Assembly: GCA_028622995.1 (NCBI GenBank)
Contig: JAJQJQ010000027.1
Coordinates: 1-64,000, forward strand
Length of the DNA stretch: 64,000 bases
Reading direction: 5' to 3'
Source of the DNA: Panagrolaimus kolymaensis
Taxonomy: Eukaryota; Nematoda; Chromadorea; Rhabditida; Panagrolaimidae
Shown: piece after piece, positions 18,904 through 31,954 of the stretch
How positions within the stretch are numbered: position 1 is the first letter of the stretch
How the letters are laid out: every line of letters begins with the position of its first letter
Translations under genes and position numbers: made by a program
Notes under the pieces: generated by a model
The model's input: only the letters and a program-made list of their open reading frames with translations
Database searches by the model: none
Told to the model about the DNA's origin: nothing

Positions 18904-20335
18904 TCATAGCTTTGATTTCAATTCAATTCGTTTCAGAAATTCATCACTAACAGCAATATCATGATTATTCACATAATTTTCATTGTTCGTCGTAAAATTC
19001 TCAATAATATAGCGATAATTGACCATAATACCGAGCGATTGTTCAATCTGAAAATGAACGATTGAGTTATGAATTGAAACTAAAAAGTAAACTTACCCCA
19101 CGTCGAGAAGCATTTGCATTCCAATTGAGACGATAAACTTCAGCTCCATTTCGTAGATGAAAGTTTGCAACAGGATTTAAAGCAAAATCATTTGAATTCT
19201 TAGCTATGAGGAGATAAATTGAAGCAAAATAAAGGAATAAATCTTTGAGAGGAGCATATTTGTCGATGGAATTGGTGTTGATAAGTTCGATGAGTTGAGA
19301 TTTGAGTTGTTCAACAGAAGATTCTTCCAAACCAGTAAACGAACGAAGATGTTTCAAAGCAGTAGTATCCATAATATCACCAAATTCTGATGCACCACGA
19401 AGCGATCGAAGTAACCATGAACGAAATCCTGGAATTGGAGATAAAGTTGAGTGATGAAGAATGTTTGGGTTCTCAGCCATTAGTTCAGCAGAAACTTTCT
19501 TGATTAGCAAATTTCCCAAATCAATTCCACGGAGACCATGTTGAGTTGAGCTGATTGAATAGTAAATTGCAGTATTGGCCATTTTCTCATCATCTTCTGT
19601 CAGCTTTGTTTCTTTCATAATCTTCACGACATTATCACTGATTTCTTTGGTTAAAGCAACATAAACAATGACTAAAGGCTCACGAGGCATTGCTTCATGA
19701 AAAAACACAAAGCAACGGCGACATGGCCCCAGTCTTTGTTGCATATCGATGAGACCTTGAATGGGATGAACAGCTTCTTCTTTGGCCACTTTCTGTAATA
19801 TATCAGCTGGAGTTTGCCACGTTAGTCGCATAAGTTTCAAATTGCTCAAACAGAACCATAGAGTGAGTAAATCCTTGAGAGTTGATTCCAGACGCCTCAA
19901 ACGCAGCACACGATCTTTGGGATTTCCATCAGACTTCATATATTCCAAAACATCAGCACGAAAATCACTAACAAATTTCACACCCATTTCAAGATTTCCA
20001 ATAGATTGAAACATTCTCGAGTATTGAGGTGTTGAGGCTTGATACACTTCATTTGCAGCATTGGGATACTTTTCATATTTCGTTATAGCAGCTTTAAGTC
20101 CATCATGATTTACTCCACATTTATCAGCAAGATGTTCAATAATTTGATTCTTTCGTTCTTTCTCAGAAGCATTGTAAGTTTGTAAAAATAGTTTTGATTC
20201 GTGATGGAGATGATCAGGAGATTTTGGATTCATACATCGAGCAAGTAAAGATTGAAGAGGTTCAGCTCCATTTGGTGTTGACGATGAAGAGAAATTTCTT
20301 GTTGATGAAAGCTTTGACATAAGTAGTTTAATCAT
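18904..20335 (-). CDS. MLYCD: Malonyl-CoA decarboxylase
   Basis: Two exons, 20335-19097 and 19047-18904, about 460 residues (human 493). It converts malonyl-CoA to acetyl-CoA and CO2, relieving inhibition of fatty-acid import and serving organelle malonate clearance. Landmarks: N-terminal helical domain (FQSIGNLEMGVKFVSDFRAD), the catalytic acyltransferase-like domain with GLRGIDLGNLLIKK, SPIPGFRSWL and FHLRNGAEVYRLNWNAN, the last containing the family's catalytic histidine, and IMVNYRY near the end. The N-terminus MIKLLMSKLSSTRNFSSSS looks like a mitochondrial leader, and the protein ends SKL, a type 1 peroxisomal signal, so dual targeting as in mammals is likely. A TTTTTAG acceptor 8 bases before the ATG suggests trans-splicing. 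Confidence 0.95.
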
Positions 20336-22723
20336 AATCGTGCCTAAAAAGTGAAAGAAAAAATTAGTTAAGAATAAACAACAAAAATCCTTACAATTCA
20401 AAGTTGCAAAAATGAAAGAATTCCAATTTCGTTGAATCTCATATAAACCATAAACATCAAATTTGAGATGAAGAAAATGGAGAACAGCTTTTCAAATTTC
20501 AAACACTAGTTCAAAAATGAAACAAAGGATGGATCAAAATTGTTGAAGAATCAAAGCTTTCCTTCGATCATTGAAAAAAAAAGATGAGAGATTTGTTTTG
20601 GCAAAAATGCAACAACTAGCCAATAATGACCGTATTTTTTTGCTCGAGAGTTTTACGATCATTAATAAGGCAAATATTAATCATTGATATTTGGTTTAAA
20701 AGTTTACAAAATATGTATTAGAGACACACTGAATAAGCAGTTATAGCAAATGGTTGTTTTGTGGTGTTACTTACGTTTCCATTTAGTTTTTTTACTTTGT
20801 TGAAACTGTGAAAGGTGGATGATTGCTTTATTAGTCGATCATTTCATGTTTTTGTAAATTGAAATTTAGTACTTCCAAAAGGTCAAAAAATTTATAAGAT
20901 CATTAAAAGCTGAGGTGGATATTAAGTTTTATGATTAAAAGATTTATAGCGTTTTTGCTGATCGAGCAAAAGCATGTTTAGCTCTTCTTTTTTGTTTGTT
21001 GCTGCCATTAAAAATCAAAGGGATCCAAATAAATTCCATCGATTCGCCTTTCCCAACTTAAAATGTTTTAAGTCAAAGGTTGTTTGATTGTATCAATGCG
21101 GAAAAAAAAGTATAAACTATGATTTTTGTGGAAAAGCAAGAGATATTTTTAAACCCTTTCTTCTTTCTTTTCTTTTTTTTGAGAAATCATCATCTTCTTT
21201 TATGACCGATTTATTATTTTTTTGAATAAATGAAATTTTATTTTTAGTGTTTGTTCGAAGGGTTAATTATAAAAACTCGTTCAAAGGTTTTTAATCACTG
21301 TGTAACCATCAACAAGAAAAAAAACTAGGTATGTTAAAAAGCGTGTAAAACATTTTTAGTAAAATTAAAAATGGAACAAAATTTTCATAAAAGGAAAGTA
21401 TTAAAGTCAACGGAAATTGCAGATATAAACCCATTTTAATTTTGTATTTCTGGCATCAAACATCCGGCAACATTCTGAAACATCAAATATGTTTAAAACG
21501 AACGATGAGCTTCCATAAATCTTTCTAATAAATTTTACATCACACTTTTAAAATTAAAAGGCGTTGAAATTTTTTTTGGCAGTGGTAAAAGATAATACAA
21601 AAAAAGCAATATTTTTGAAAGATGATAACTTTGTTTATTAATTTTATTTATTTTGTTAAAAAAAATGAAATAAGTAAACCCCTCAAGCAAAAATAATAAT
21701 ATTACAAATGAAAGAAAAACAAAACAAAATAAAGGAATCAATTTTCATCGATCATCATAATTATTTATTAAGAAATTTTGAACATTTTTTTCCCAATTGA
21801 ATTTTGTTTTTCCTCTGGGAATGAAGATAAAAAAATTATGTTAAAGAAAAAATATCGACAAAAAATGGAATAGTAAAATCCAGGCAATTGAAGCTTTTTA
21901 AATTTCACTGTGCTTTTTAGAAATTTACGTTTTTATGATTGGATTATTTAATTTTTTGGATTAACTCGAATGGAAAGAACCACATTGATTTTATTGTAGT
22001 TTGATTTCTCTTTCTTATTTCTGCTTTTTGACCTTACTTTGGAATTTTCAAATTCATCAAACAAAAGTAATAATTTTTGCTAAAATGCATGTTTCTTTTT
22101 TTAAATATGAAATGTTCCAGATTCTTCTTTGCTGAATGAATCGAAAATGAATCATAATTACTTTTATTTATCAAAGAAAAATATAGTTCGAAAGAAAGCG
22201 GGTATGCCCTTATTTTTTTTTCATTGTCATTTTTCATAATCAACAAAATGAAGAGGAAAAAATCAAACAATAAAACCGGGCCTATTCTTTTCTTATTATT
22301 TTTTTGTCATTAAAAAAAGTAAAAAAGTCAACGACCTTGTGTCTCAAGAAAATAACAACAAATTTGTTTAGAAATACATAATTGACTTCGCAATCGTTGA
22401 TCATGGCTGCTGCTGGGCTTTTTTTTGCAATTGTTAAAGTGAGCGAAGAACTGCCATCAACATCTCCGCCTTCTTTTCTTCTTCTTCTCTTCAATTGTAT
22501 CTATTTATCAAATTAATTAATTATTTATTACAAACAAACTTATAAATAAATAACATATTAGGCTTTAGTTAGTTTTTTTTTCTTCATTAAAAACACAAAC
22601 TTTAATTTCTGTGATTTTGTTTGGGTTTATTTTTTATTTTATTTTTTACTTTATTTGTACATACATTTTGAGTGTGATTATAAACAACTAAAACCAAACC
22701 ATCAATAATAAATATTTAAAAAA
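20336..22723. other. Long AT-rich intergenic region; no gene seen
   Basis: 2.4 kb between two divergently transcribed genes. Very A/T rich with homopolymer runs; all frames are short or low complexity on both strands. The right end (about 22677-22723) should be the core promoter and leader of the cysteine-rich secreted protein gene. Confidence 0.55.
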
Positions 22724-23552
22724 ATGAGATATTTTGTTTCTTCCTCTTTAATTTTATTGGCAGCAGCTATATGCTTTTTATCCTCAACGACCGTCGTATC
22801 ATCCCAAATGATTCCACAATGTTTATGTTCTCAAGTGGAACCTTGCAAAAAAGAATATGTGGAATCAATGATTCCATGCGCGGATCAATGCCAGAAATAT
22901 GCTTCAGCAGTGGGCGCAGATTATACTAAACTTCGAAAATGTTTAGTTCAACAACAACCCCAAATTTTAGCCACCATGAAATGCGTGGATCAAAAATATT
23001 CTAATTCTTGCGCTAAATCACCTGGAAATATGGTTAAAAAACGTTATCCAGAAACCCTTAAAATTGCTGCCATGTCTGAAATTAATGGAATGTTAAATAA
23101 ACTTGGAATTGCTAATGAAGTTAAAGGTTTACTTTCAACTGGAAAACGACTATTTTCATGTATGAGAAAATGTTTGGATAATAAAGCTGGAAATTGGTAA
23201 GGTTAAAAAATTATTTTAAAAAAAATGAATGGAGTTTATAATTTCCAACAAAATCGCTTGCTTTTTCTTTATTCGTTTGCTTTTTTTGTATCAAAATCAA
23301 ACTTTTAGTTGAACTTAATAATTTTAACCCAAAATCGAGACTCTTTGAATTGATACCTATTTTTTTTTCAGCGCTAAAAAACTAGGTTGTGGATTGGATT
23401 TGCCTTCAGATGCTACGATGGTTAAAAATGCAAAACAATGTGCCATTCAATCGGGTTTTAATACACCTGGAATTCAACAAATTTGTCATTGTGCTGCAGG
23501 AGCTGGAGTTCGTGGAATTACTGGAGTTTGCCCCAAACTTCAAATTGTTTAA
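22724..23552 (+). CDS. Cysteine-rich secreted protein, CPG4-like
   Basis: Exons 22724-23196 and 23372-23552, about 217 residues. Signal peptide MRYFVSSSLILLAAAICFLS followed by TTVVSS. The mature protein has about 14 cysteines arranged as CLCSQVEPC, CADQC, KCL, KCVDQ, SCA, SCMRKC, WCAKKLGC, QCA, ICHCAAG and VCP. This looks like the nematode chondroitin proteoglycan 4-type cysteine-rich domain (Pfam CPG4), but I am recognising a pattern, not a named orthologue. A second gene with similar spacing lies at 56044-56868. An extracellular structural or matrix role is inferred only. Confidence 0.65.
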
Positions 23553-23965
23553 TAATAAAAATTTTATGTTTGAAAAACACTTTTTTATTACTGTTTTTTC
23601 CATTAATTACAAATCAGTCATACATCATAAATCCCTTTATCTCATGTTTTGGCATATTTTAATATCTCAATGAATTATTATTATTATTTGTAGCGATAAT
23701 AAACGATTTAACATGTTTTATTTTGGCTTTAAGAAAAGTAAACAGAAAAAAATGAAAGATGCCCAGAAAAAAAAGAAGGTTTAAATATGAAAATTTTTAC
23801 ATTTAAATTTTAAAAAAGAGTGAAAATTAATAATTCCCACATTCATTTTTCGTTTTCTTGATTGCAAAAAATAAAGAACGTTTGCTCCATACTTTTTTTA
23901 ATTCAAATGTTTTTGGTTTCACTGAAAGATGATTGCTGCACGCGCGTCGTTGTATGTAAGTCCTA

Positions 23966-23979
23966 GTTGCCATGGAAAC
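23966..23979 (+). promoter_or_regulatory. X-box (RFX/DAF-19 binding site) upstream of IFT57
   Basis: GTTGCCATGGAAAC fits the nematode X-box consensus RYYNYYATRRNRAC at every position and is an almost perfect palindrome. It ends 63 bp before the IFT57 start codon, within the 60-150 bp window usual for ciliary genes controlled by the RFX factor DAF-19. Confidence 0.85.
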
Positions 23980-24041
23980 TTTTATTAACTAAAAAACTAT
24001 TAACCTTAAAAAATATTTGCTTGTTTCCTTTTTTTTAAATA

Positions 24042-26291
24042 ATGGATTTAAATGATTCCCCGGCTCGAGAATTTGATCAATATACTTTAAATGAAATAGT
24101 TTTTGAAAGACTTGAATTACTTAATTATGAAGAAGAATTTGTTAAACAAATGGATAGCTTTAAAACTATTCCAAGGTATATCAATCTTTTTTTTTTATAA
24201 CAAATTTTTTTTTGTTTTGTAAATTATTATGCATTTATTATTTAGAACATATTTTGTTAAATCCACCAATTCCGGTGAACAATTCTTTTTATTTACAAAT
24301 TTAGCTGTTTGGTTGATGAAAAAATGCGGAGAAGCTGGGCTTCAATATCCTCAAGAAGTAAGTCACAAATAATCAAGAAAGATGAAAAAACTCTTCGGTT
24401 TGACAAAATTAATTTTCTGGAGAAAGCATGGGACGTGAATGAAAAAAATAATTATAAATAAATTTTTTCAGTTTGACGACCCAAATGCAACAATTTCAAC
24501 TATTTTAGCCGTTTTAAAAGTGGAAGTAAGTTTTAGCCCGTTTATTATTAGTATCTTTATTCTTTGCTATCAAATATTAGTTTATTAAAAATTTTCTGAT
24601 TGTAAAAAAGTTTCACTGTTCACAAACAAATTTTTTTTTCTCCAGGAAATCCCCGTGGATTATTCAATTTCTTCAATTAAAAAGGGTTCTGGCCCTGCAT
24701 GCTTACATATTCTAGGAGAATTGGGAGCTTTAGCATTAAAGAAATTAAATTTTGGTTTCAATCGTTTTGAAGTTGTCGAAGATGATAACGAAAATGGTGG
24801 AGGAGGAGATGATGAAGAAGCAGAATTGGGTGAAAATGCTGAAATCACTGCGGAACAGGTTTATAAATAATTTTTAAAGCTTATTTTGAGAAATGCAAAA
24901 AAAAATTTTAGTTCGATGAAGACGATTCCGCTTCGATTATCGATGAAGATGTTGGAGAAGCCACTCAATTTGATACAGTGTTTGATGAAGGAGCTTTATT
25001 AGCTTTGGATTCAAATGCAGTGAGTTTGTGTTTTTCTCCCACTCAAAAAAATAAATTAAAGAAAAATTCAAGACATAATCGAATCCAAAAAGTACAATAT
25101 CATTAAAGATTTTTTGTTGTAAAAAAGTTAAAGAACAAGTTTATTTTTGTTGAAAAAAAAGTGATAATATCGAATTTTTTTTGACGTCAGCAATATAAGA
25201 AAAAATGCACGCTTGTCAAACATAGTAAAAAACCAAATTGAAATTAAATCAATTATTTTTTTCTTGTTTGCAATAACAAAAAGCGTAGGCGATTTTTAAA
25301 ATATTTTATTTTATTACGTTGTTGATTGACAACAAAGTTGTTAGTTTACACGTAATTCAATCTAATCCAAATGCAACGGTGACAATCAAAAAAAAAACTC
25401 GTAAGTCCAAAAAATGAGATAAAAGTTAGTGGATTTTACACGTAAACACACACACTGCTTCTTCGCCCAAAGAGATTCATCTCTTAATTATATTATTTTT
25501 TCCTTCATAAAAAAGGTGAAAAAAAATTGTTTGTAAAAAGGACACGATGAAGGTTTTCAAACTCCATATTTACATTGGAAAACAAAAAACCTAACTTTTC
25601 ATTAACCAAAAATTTCTTTTTAATTTATTCCTAGGATAAACGATTGGATTACCTCGTAGCAAATGACACCCAAATTCCACAATTTCGAGCGGAAGTGGAA
25701 CGAGCTGTTCCACAATTAAAAATTACCATTCGATCTGATGCAAAAGATTGGCGTTCACATATTGAACAAATGAATAAACAATTACAATCAATAAAAAATA
25801 ATTTTTTACAAGCTAAACCATTTTTACTTGAAACTCAAAAAGAAATAATTGATTCAACTCAAAGGATTGAAGCTCGAGAGCGACACATCAATCAACAGTT
25901 ATCCACGCTTTTGGGTAACACATTTTTTTGTGTCTTGTTGCTATGAAGATAATAACTCATTTTTGTAGGCCAATATCGAACAATTCAAGATCGAATAGCA
26001 GAAAAATCTCAGCAGTATCAAGAAGCAAGTGGCGGAATCACCACTCGTTCAGAAGTTCTTCAATCATTGGGTGAAGAAGTCGATCAACTTAAACTACAAA
26101 TTGAAGAACAAGGTGCAAAAAATAATGATGCAGCTCCAATAATTCGAATCAAACAAGCTATATCTAAACTTGAAACTCAAGTCATTTCTATGACCATTCA
26201 AACTGCAGTGATTGAACAAACAATTTTTAGTCGAAAGTTGCGATCACTTGCAACCAATGCTGGAGGCATTCATTATGCTGGAGAACTTTAG
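24042..26291 (+). CDS. che-13: IFT57 (CHE-13), intraflagellar transport complex B subunit
   Basis: Seven exons: 24042-24175, 24246-24357, 24472-24525, 24646-24858, 24912-25019, 25635-25914, 25969-26291; about 407 residues (vertebrate IFT57 about 429). The N-terminal calponin-homology-like domain has the family stretches ERLELLNYEEEF, GEQFFLFTNLAVWLMKKCG, YPQEFDDPNATISTILAVLK and YSISSIKKGSGPACLHILGE. An acidic glycine-rich linker follows, then a long coiled coil ending KLRSLATNAGGIHYAGEL. IFT57 is a peripheral IFT-B protein needed to build sensory cilia. The X-box 63 bp upstream supports ciliary expression. Intron 5 is long (615 nt) and AT-rich. 3' end converges on XRN2. Confidence 0.95.
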
Positions 26292-26886
26292 AAACAATGA
26301 TTGTTGTTGTTTATAAAAAAACTTTGAACGAACTTTGGAAATAAAACAATATTTTTTATTTGTTATGTATGTAAGTGGGTCAAAAAATAAAAATAAAGTT
26401 AAAAAAGTAATAAACGAGAGATTAAACAAATGCAGCAAGCAAAACAAGCATAAACTTTTCAGTTTGGGTAAAAAATACAAATTTGATTTGATGAAAAACA
26501 AAAAACAAGAATTAACAAAATAATAATCTTCAGGGTTTCACAAAAGCTAACTTCTCCAAGTTTATTTTCCATTTCATAGACAAAAAAAAAACAACTTTGT
26601 TTTTTGGAGAAAAAAACCACTAAAAATGCTTGTGCAACAACAACAAATAATAATAATAAGGGCGAGGCAAAATCTCCATAAGGTTGTAAAGCAAGGAAGC
26701 AAAATAAAAAGTTTTTTCAATTTATGTATGTAATTCACATTCAACAAAAATAAAATAAATAAATGGGTAAATAAAAGCTGAAGAAGAATAAGAAACACAC
26801 AGGATAAACGAGGTAAGAAGATGGGAGAAAAAGAGACAATAATATCAATCAAAGAAAAATAAACAAAAATGTAAAAATAAAATAGT
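26292..26886. other. Convergent 3' ends of IFT57 and XRN2
   Basis: Both 3' UTRs should meet here; AATAAA-type signals occur on both strands (for example 26340 on the plus strand). No other gene is apparent. Confidence 0.5.
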
Positions 26887-29800
26887 TTAATATTCACGTC
26901 GGTTATGTTCACGATAACCTCCTCCTCCTCCATCGTTATTGTTATTATTATTACCATTGCCACCTCTAAAATTATTTCCATGTCGATTTTCATATGGTCG
27001 ATGTCGGGGATTATCATGTCCATGAGATGAATGATGGCGGCGAGGTCCACCATCGTCATTGCTGTTGTTATAACGATGATCACCTCCTCCTCGATTATTG
27101 TTTCCTCGATAATTTCCACGACCTCCTCCTCCTCCACCTCGATGATATGATGGGCGAGAACCATCTCCTCCTCCACGATATGATGAAGATGATGGTGGTG
27201 GTGGAGCAACTCCATGTGCCATATCAGCAAATGATGGAGGTTGAGGCGGAATGGGATAATTCATTGATGATGGAGCTGCTGGAGCTAAAAAGTAAAATCA
27301 ATGGGATTATTACAATCGATTTTGTTTTGATAGCAACTTACGAACTGGCATTCCATATTTACTTTGGTCATTACTAAAATATCCAACATAAGCAGTGGGT
27401 TCACTATTAGATGCATCATATTCTTGCCGAATGAAAGTGTTTGATGATTGATGAAAACCGCGGCCTCGATTATTATTTCCATTTTCTCGATAGCTTTGGA
27501 CACCATAATCTCTTAAAAGCAATATTTAGTATGTGGTAAATGAAAGTAATAAAAGTTTAAGCTTAATCGCAAAAAGCTAATGTGCTTCTGTTTAATGATG
27601 ATCAACTGCTTTAATACAAACAAAATTTGGGGTTGTTATAAGGCTAGTTAAGGAATAGGTAAACGAAACGAATGAAAAAAAAAACAAAAATCATAAAGCA
27701 AATAAGGGGAAGCAATGCAAACAAAACAGATAGTTTCAGTATATCCTAAAGCCTCAAGAAACTTCCACGTATAAGCAGAAGCTAAATAAAGAAGAGCCAA
27801 ACACAAAAAAGACACAAAAAAAACATAAACATTTATTTTAAAATAAAACAAATTTATTTATTGTTAAAATAATACCGTTGTCCACGGCCACGATATCCAC
27901 CACCTTGATTTCCATTACCACGAACATTATGTTGAACCATGCGATGTCCAGCATCACTTAAGTTTGCATAGGGCCGATCACGAGTAAAACCAATTTGAGG
28001 TCGATATTCACCATTTCTTCTTTCATTGTAATCTCCAGGCTTCAATGTTGGTTCAAGTTCTTTGATACCATCGAGACGAACAGCAGCAAAACGAAAACCA
28101 CGTTCATAATAAGGATCACGATATGCAGCCATCAAACATAGATTTGGTTTAACATCCATATATTCAATATTGTTGTTGAAGATTGATTCATAAACTTCTC
28201 CAACTTCAACAGCATCTTGATCCCATGCAATTTCTCCAGCCATTCCATAAGATAAAGTAGGATCCAAGTAAACCCATGAATGTATGATAGCACCTTCGGC
28301 ATCCTTTTTGACTTCTAAAAAAAGAAGAAAATGAAAACATTGAAACAAAAGCAAAGTAAACTTACCAAAATTAACTTCTTTTCCAGCCTCATAAACGTCT
28401 TTCAATGCAGTATATAATGGATGAGTATTCTTGACAAATATGCGATCAGCACCTCGAATATTGCGTCGCTTTTCTTCTTCAGTTAGCTTTGAATAAACTT
28501 TTGCAAGTTCTTCAAGAAGTTTTTCTTGATCCACGAATGGCAGCAAAGCTACACCTTGCCATGCGAACCTTTTACCATTGAGATCAATTTCAAAATCAGG
28601 AGGATAAAATTCGAAGAGAGGAGAATTTTCTTCAGTCATTAGCGATCTCCATGCTTCAGGAATATGATCTCTAAAACGACAAACATAAATGAAAGAAAAT
28701 GATAATAAACAAACACACCTGCTAGCAGCAGGAAAGACTGCCATAAGTTGTTCCAACGGATTGAAGGGTTTCGTTGGCTTTGTAAAATCAATTTTGAAAT
28801 CAGCAATATCATCAAAATCAGAAGCAAATGGAGCATAATGATGTGGGAAGTACCAATCCCAACTTGCACATCCTTGATAGTAGTACTTTAAAACCCAACA
28901 TAAACCTTCGACATAATCACGAGCCACCTGTCGTCGATATTCAATGTCATCTTCTTCAATGCCGAATTTTATCTTGTAATAACGAGATTTCCATCCAGGT
29001 TGGTGGAAGTTGATTTCATCAGCAAGTTCCTCTTCATCTTCATCAGCTTCTTCTTTATCAATCTTAAAGGACTAAAATGGAATAAGCTATATAAAAACCT
29101 GCCCGTGGGGAAGACGAAAAAGAGAATACAAAAATATCGAAGAAAGGACATAACACCCAGGAAAAATGCTTTACAACAAACCTTAGGAGCAGGTGGAGCA
29201 GTTGTTGGAGAATCATCAGAAGGTGCAGTACGTTTGAAAGTATGCCAAGGAGTTTCTATTTCAACACGACCAGAATCGGATGATGGTGGAGCAGAAGCGA
29301 TATTCAACAAGCTTTTGAGCGTTCTTTCAGCTTCGAGACATTCAGCTGATTGCATTCTTTCTTCTTTTCGACGTTCTATAAATTCATCAGCTGGCATATA
29401 CTCTGGAGGTTTATCAAGTGGAGCAACAATTGAACTTTTCTGTGGCATGAATTCTCTTTGCGGATAACGATTTCTTTGTTGGTTCTGCCTCTTCTTGAAG
29501 CTTTCTTCACGTTGTTGGCGTTGAACAAAGATTTGATCTTCAACCTCACCAAGACCACTCATCATTATTTGAACACGATCAAGATAAACATCACCAGCAT
29601 CTGTTAGCCATCTGAAAAAGAAAGAAAGTAAAGTAATGAAAGTGAAAAATGAAGATACAAAAACATAACAATCCTAAGCCTCAGAACAAATATTATGATC
29701 ATGGTAAGCGTCAGATAAGATCAACGCGTGTAGATAGTATCATTTTAGGCATCATTGGCTATGATGGGAAGTTAAAGCAAAAACAAAAAAGACATACCCT

Positions 29801-31079
29801 TTGGCTTTATAAACCATATTCTTGTAAAGTCGAATAAGTCTATCAATAGCATTTTCACGAATTTCCAGCGAAGGTAAATGAGGCAAGAAATCATTGCCAA
29901 CGAAGAAACACATAAATACCTGAAAAAGCGAATGGTTAAAGTTATTGAGTAAGGAGAAAGAAAACATACCCAATCATCAATAGCTCTTTCAAGATCAAAA
30001 GGAAAAGGCAAGCGGTCCATATATAATTCTTTCGCAAGATATTCACGTAAAACAGGTAAACGAATAAATATGAAATTTGTTTCGCGATCAAGTGGATTAG
30101 CTTGATCCGAAGAGACTTCATCTTGAGCAAGACCTTGACAATCCTTCAGTTCATGACCATATTGATGGCAAAGTTCACAAGGTCTTGGTTGATTTGGAAC
30201 AAATTCTTCTCTCAGGATGTTGAAATTTGCTTCATGAGTTGCTAAACCAAGCATAATCAAATCAGCATCAGCTCCACATAAACAATGTACGGTGTTTGGA
30301 TCATGAGATGGCGAAGCACGTTGACGTCGAATATAATCCATAATTTTGTGTTCACCTTCACCAGGAACATTAGCATCAGACAAAATGATTTGAAGACAAG
30401 CCCATGCAGGATCAGTTGATACTTTGTGATGAACATAATATCGTAGAGCAATTGCGAGACGATCCATGAATGGTGTACCAGGAGTAATACAATTTGAATC
30501 AAATTTTTCTTCTGCTTTCTTAGGAGGTGGCAATGGAATGCCTTGATTTTCAAGCTTATCACGAATTTTGCCAATTTCTTCTTCTTTTTCGATTGTTTCT
30601 TTGGCAGCACGGAAACGTCGACTTCTTTGTTGATTCATTTTAGCACGAGGAGCCACACCATCAATAGCCATATAAAGAACACGTCGTGGTCGAACAATAG
30701 AGAATAATCTGTCGATGTATTCAAAGATGAGTGCCTAAAAAGTGATCATCAATAAAAATGGAAAAAGGCAAGAGGAAACTAAAAAACTTACAAACATTTC
30801 TTCTTCTGTTTTTGGTGCAGGACGATTCTCTGGATGTGTACACGGATGAATGATGCCATTCATATCCAAATAAAGATTGTCAAATTCCTAAAAAACAAAT
30901 GTCAGATAATAATAATATTGAAAGTAAAGATGCAAACAAACCTGATAATTTGGATTCGGCTTTGTACCATCGACAGGAATTTCTGTACCATTCATTTCAG
31001 TTTTGCGTTCTTCAACAGCATTGACGATGATTGATGGATACTTGCGTTGAAGCCATCGGAAGAATGATGGAACTCCCAT
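26887..31079 (-). CDS. xrn-2: XRN2, nuclear 5'-3' exoribonuclease, with optional RGG-rich tail
   Basis: Exons 31079-30942, 30887-30792, 30734-29970, 29919-29798, 29611-29182, 29071-28719, 28670-28366, 28314-27876, 27511-27342, 27284-26887 give 1071 residues. Reading through the eighth exon instead stops at 27854 and gives 889 residues. Conserved catalytic-domain motifs: [83 protein letters not shown]. The zinc knuckle [14 protein letters not shown] separates XRN2 from cytoplasmic XRN1. It degrades 5'-monophosphate RNA in the nucleus, in transcription termination, rRNA processing and miRNA turnover. The last exons encode a Gly/Arg/Asn/His-rich RGG-type tail. The donor for the long form (GTATTATT) is weak. 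A TTTTTCAG acceptor at 31127 precedes the ATG. Confidence 0.95.
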
Positions 31080-31954
31080 GATTGTTGTTGATTCTTTGTT
31101 GTCGACTTCAAAGGTTTAACGTAACCCTGAAAAAGATTTAGTTGTTTTTGATAATCAAACAAAAAATAAATCAGTCAAAAATGGATATCACGAAATGGTT
31201 GAATTTTAAAAGTTTTTGAAAAACACGCATTAACAAGTTTGAGGAAATGGTGGGAATTTACATATTTTTCAGGGAAATGATGGATGATCATGATGATATG
31301 CAAATTTGTGGTACAAGAAAGTCTTCTTCTTTGGATTTTTTTGGGTTAGTAAATTCAATTAATGAAAGATGCAAAAAATGGAGGAGTTAAAATTTTGCTG
31401 GCTGTTTGTCAAAAAAAAGTTTGAGCGAGAGTTATTATTTATTGGGAGCCATCTTGAAGCGAAAGCAATGAACCACCGCGTTTTTTGAAAACTTTGAATG
31501 AAAAAGGAGAATCTAAAAACTTAGAAAAGTTTTCAATTTCAATAAATGCAGCTCTTCGATGATTAATTGTTTATTAATGTATCATCATTGCTAATAAACA
31601 CGTCTTCTTTTTCTTTTCTTAACATGATTGAGATGTTTGTTTCTAAAGCATTGCCTCAAAGTTGTTAGTTTTCATCGAAGCCACTACTGCTTTATCAAAT
31701 TTATCTTAATTTTTCATTGAAACTATGAGACTTTTATTTTTAGTAGGACAAAACATATCTTTTTGTCCATGCATTCTTATTAAAGCAACTCTAATAAACC
31801 TATGTGGTAGTCTTCCGCTCTAACAATCATCATTTTCTTTATTGGCACAAATATATGTAACTAACACAAAAATAAAATTAAATATTGTAAATAAATTTTT
31901 TTATAAAGCTTTTCAAATTCGATTTGTATTTGATTTTAACTAATGATTACATAA
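31080..31954. other. Intergenic, between XRN2 and the SLC26 gene
   Basis: Contains the XRN2 5' leader (AG acceptor at 31127) and the 3' UTR of the SLC26 gene (minus-strand AATAAA signals near 31890). Nothing else recognised. Confidence 0.5.

Noticed and set aside
26994..27377. Plus-strand His/Asp-rich frame opposite the XRN2 tail
   Set aside because: Antisense of the RGG-rich exon; no start context or splice partner.
29000..29467. 155-codon plus-strand frame in the XRN2 gene
   Set aside because: Antisense of exons 5 and 6 of XRN2; no independent support.
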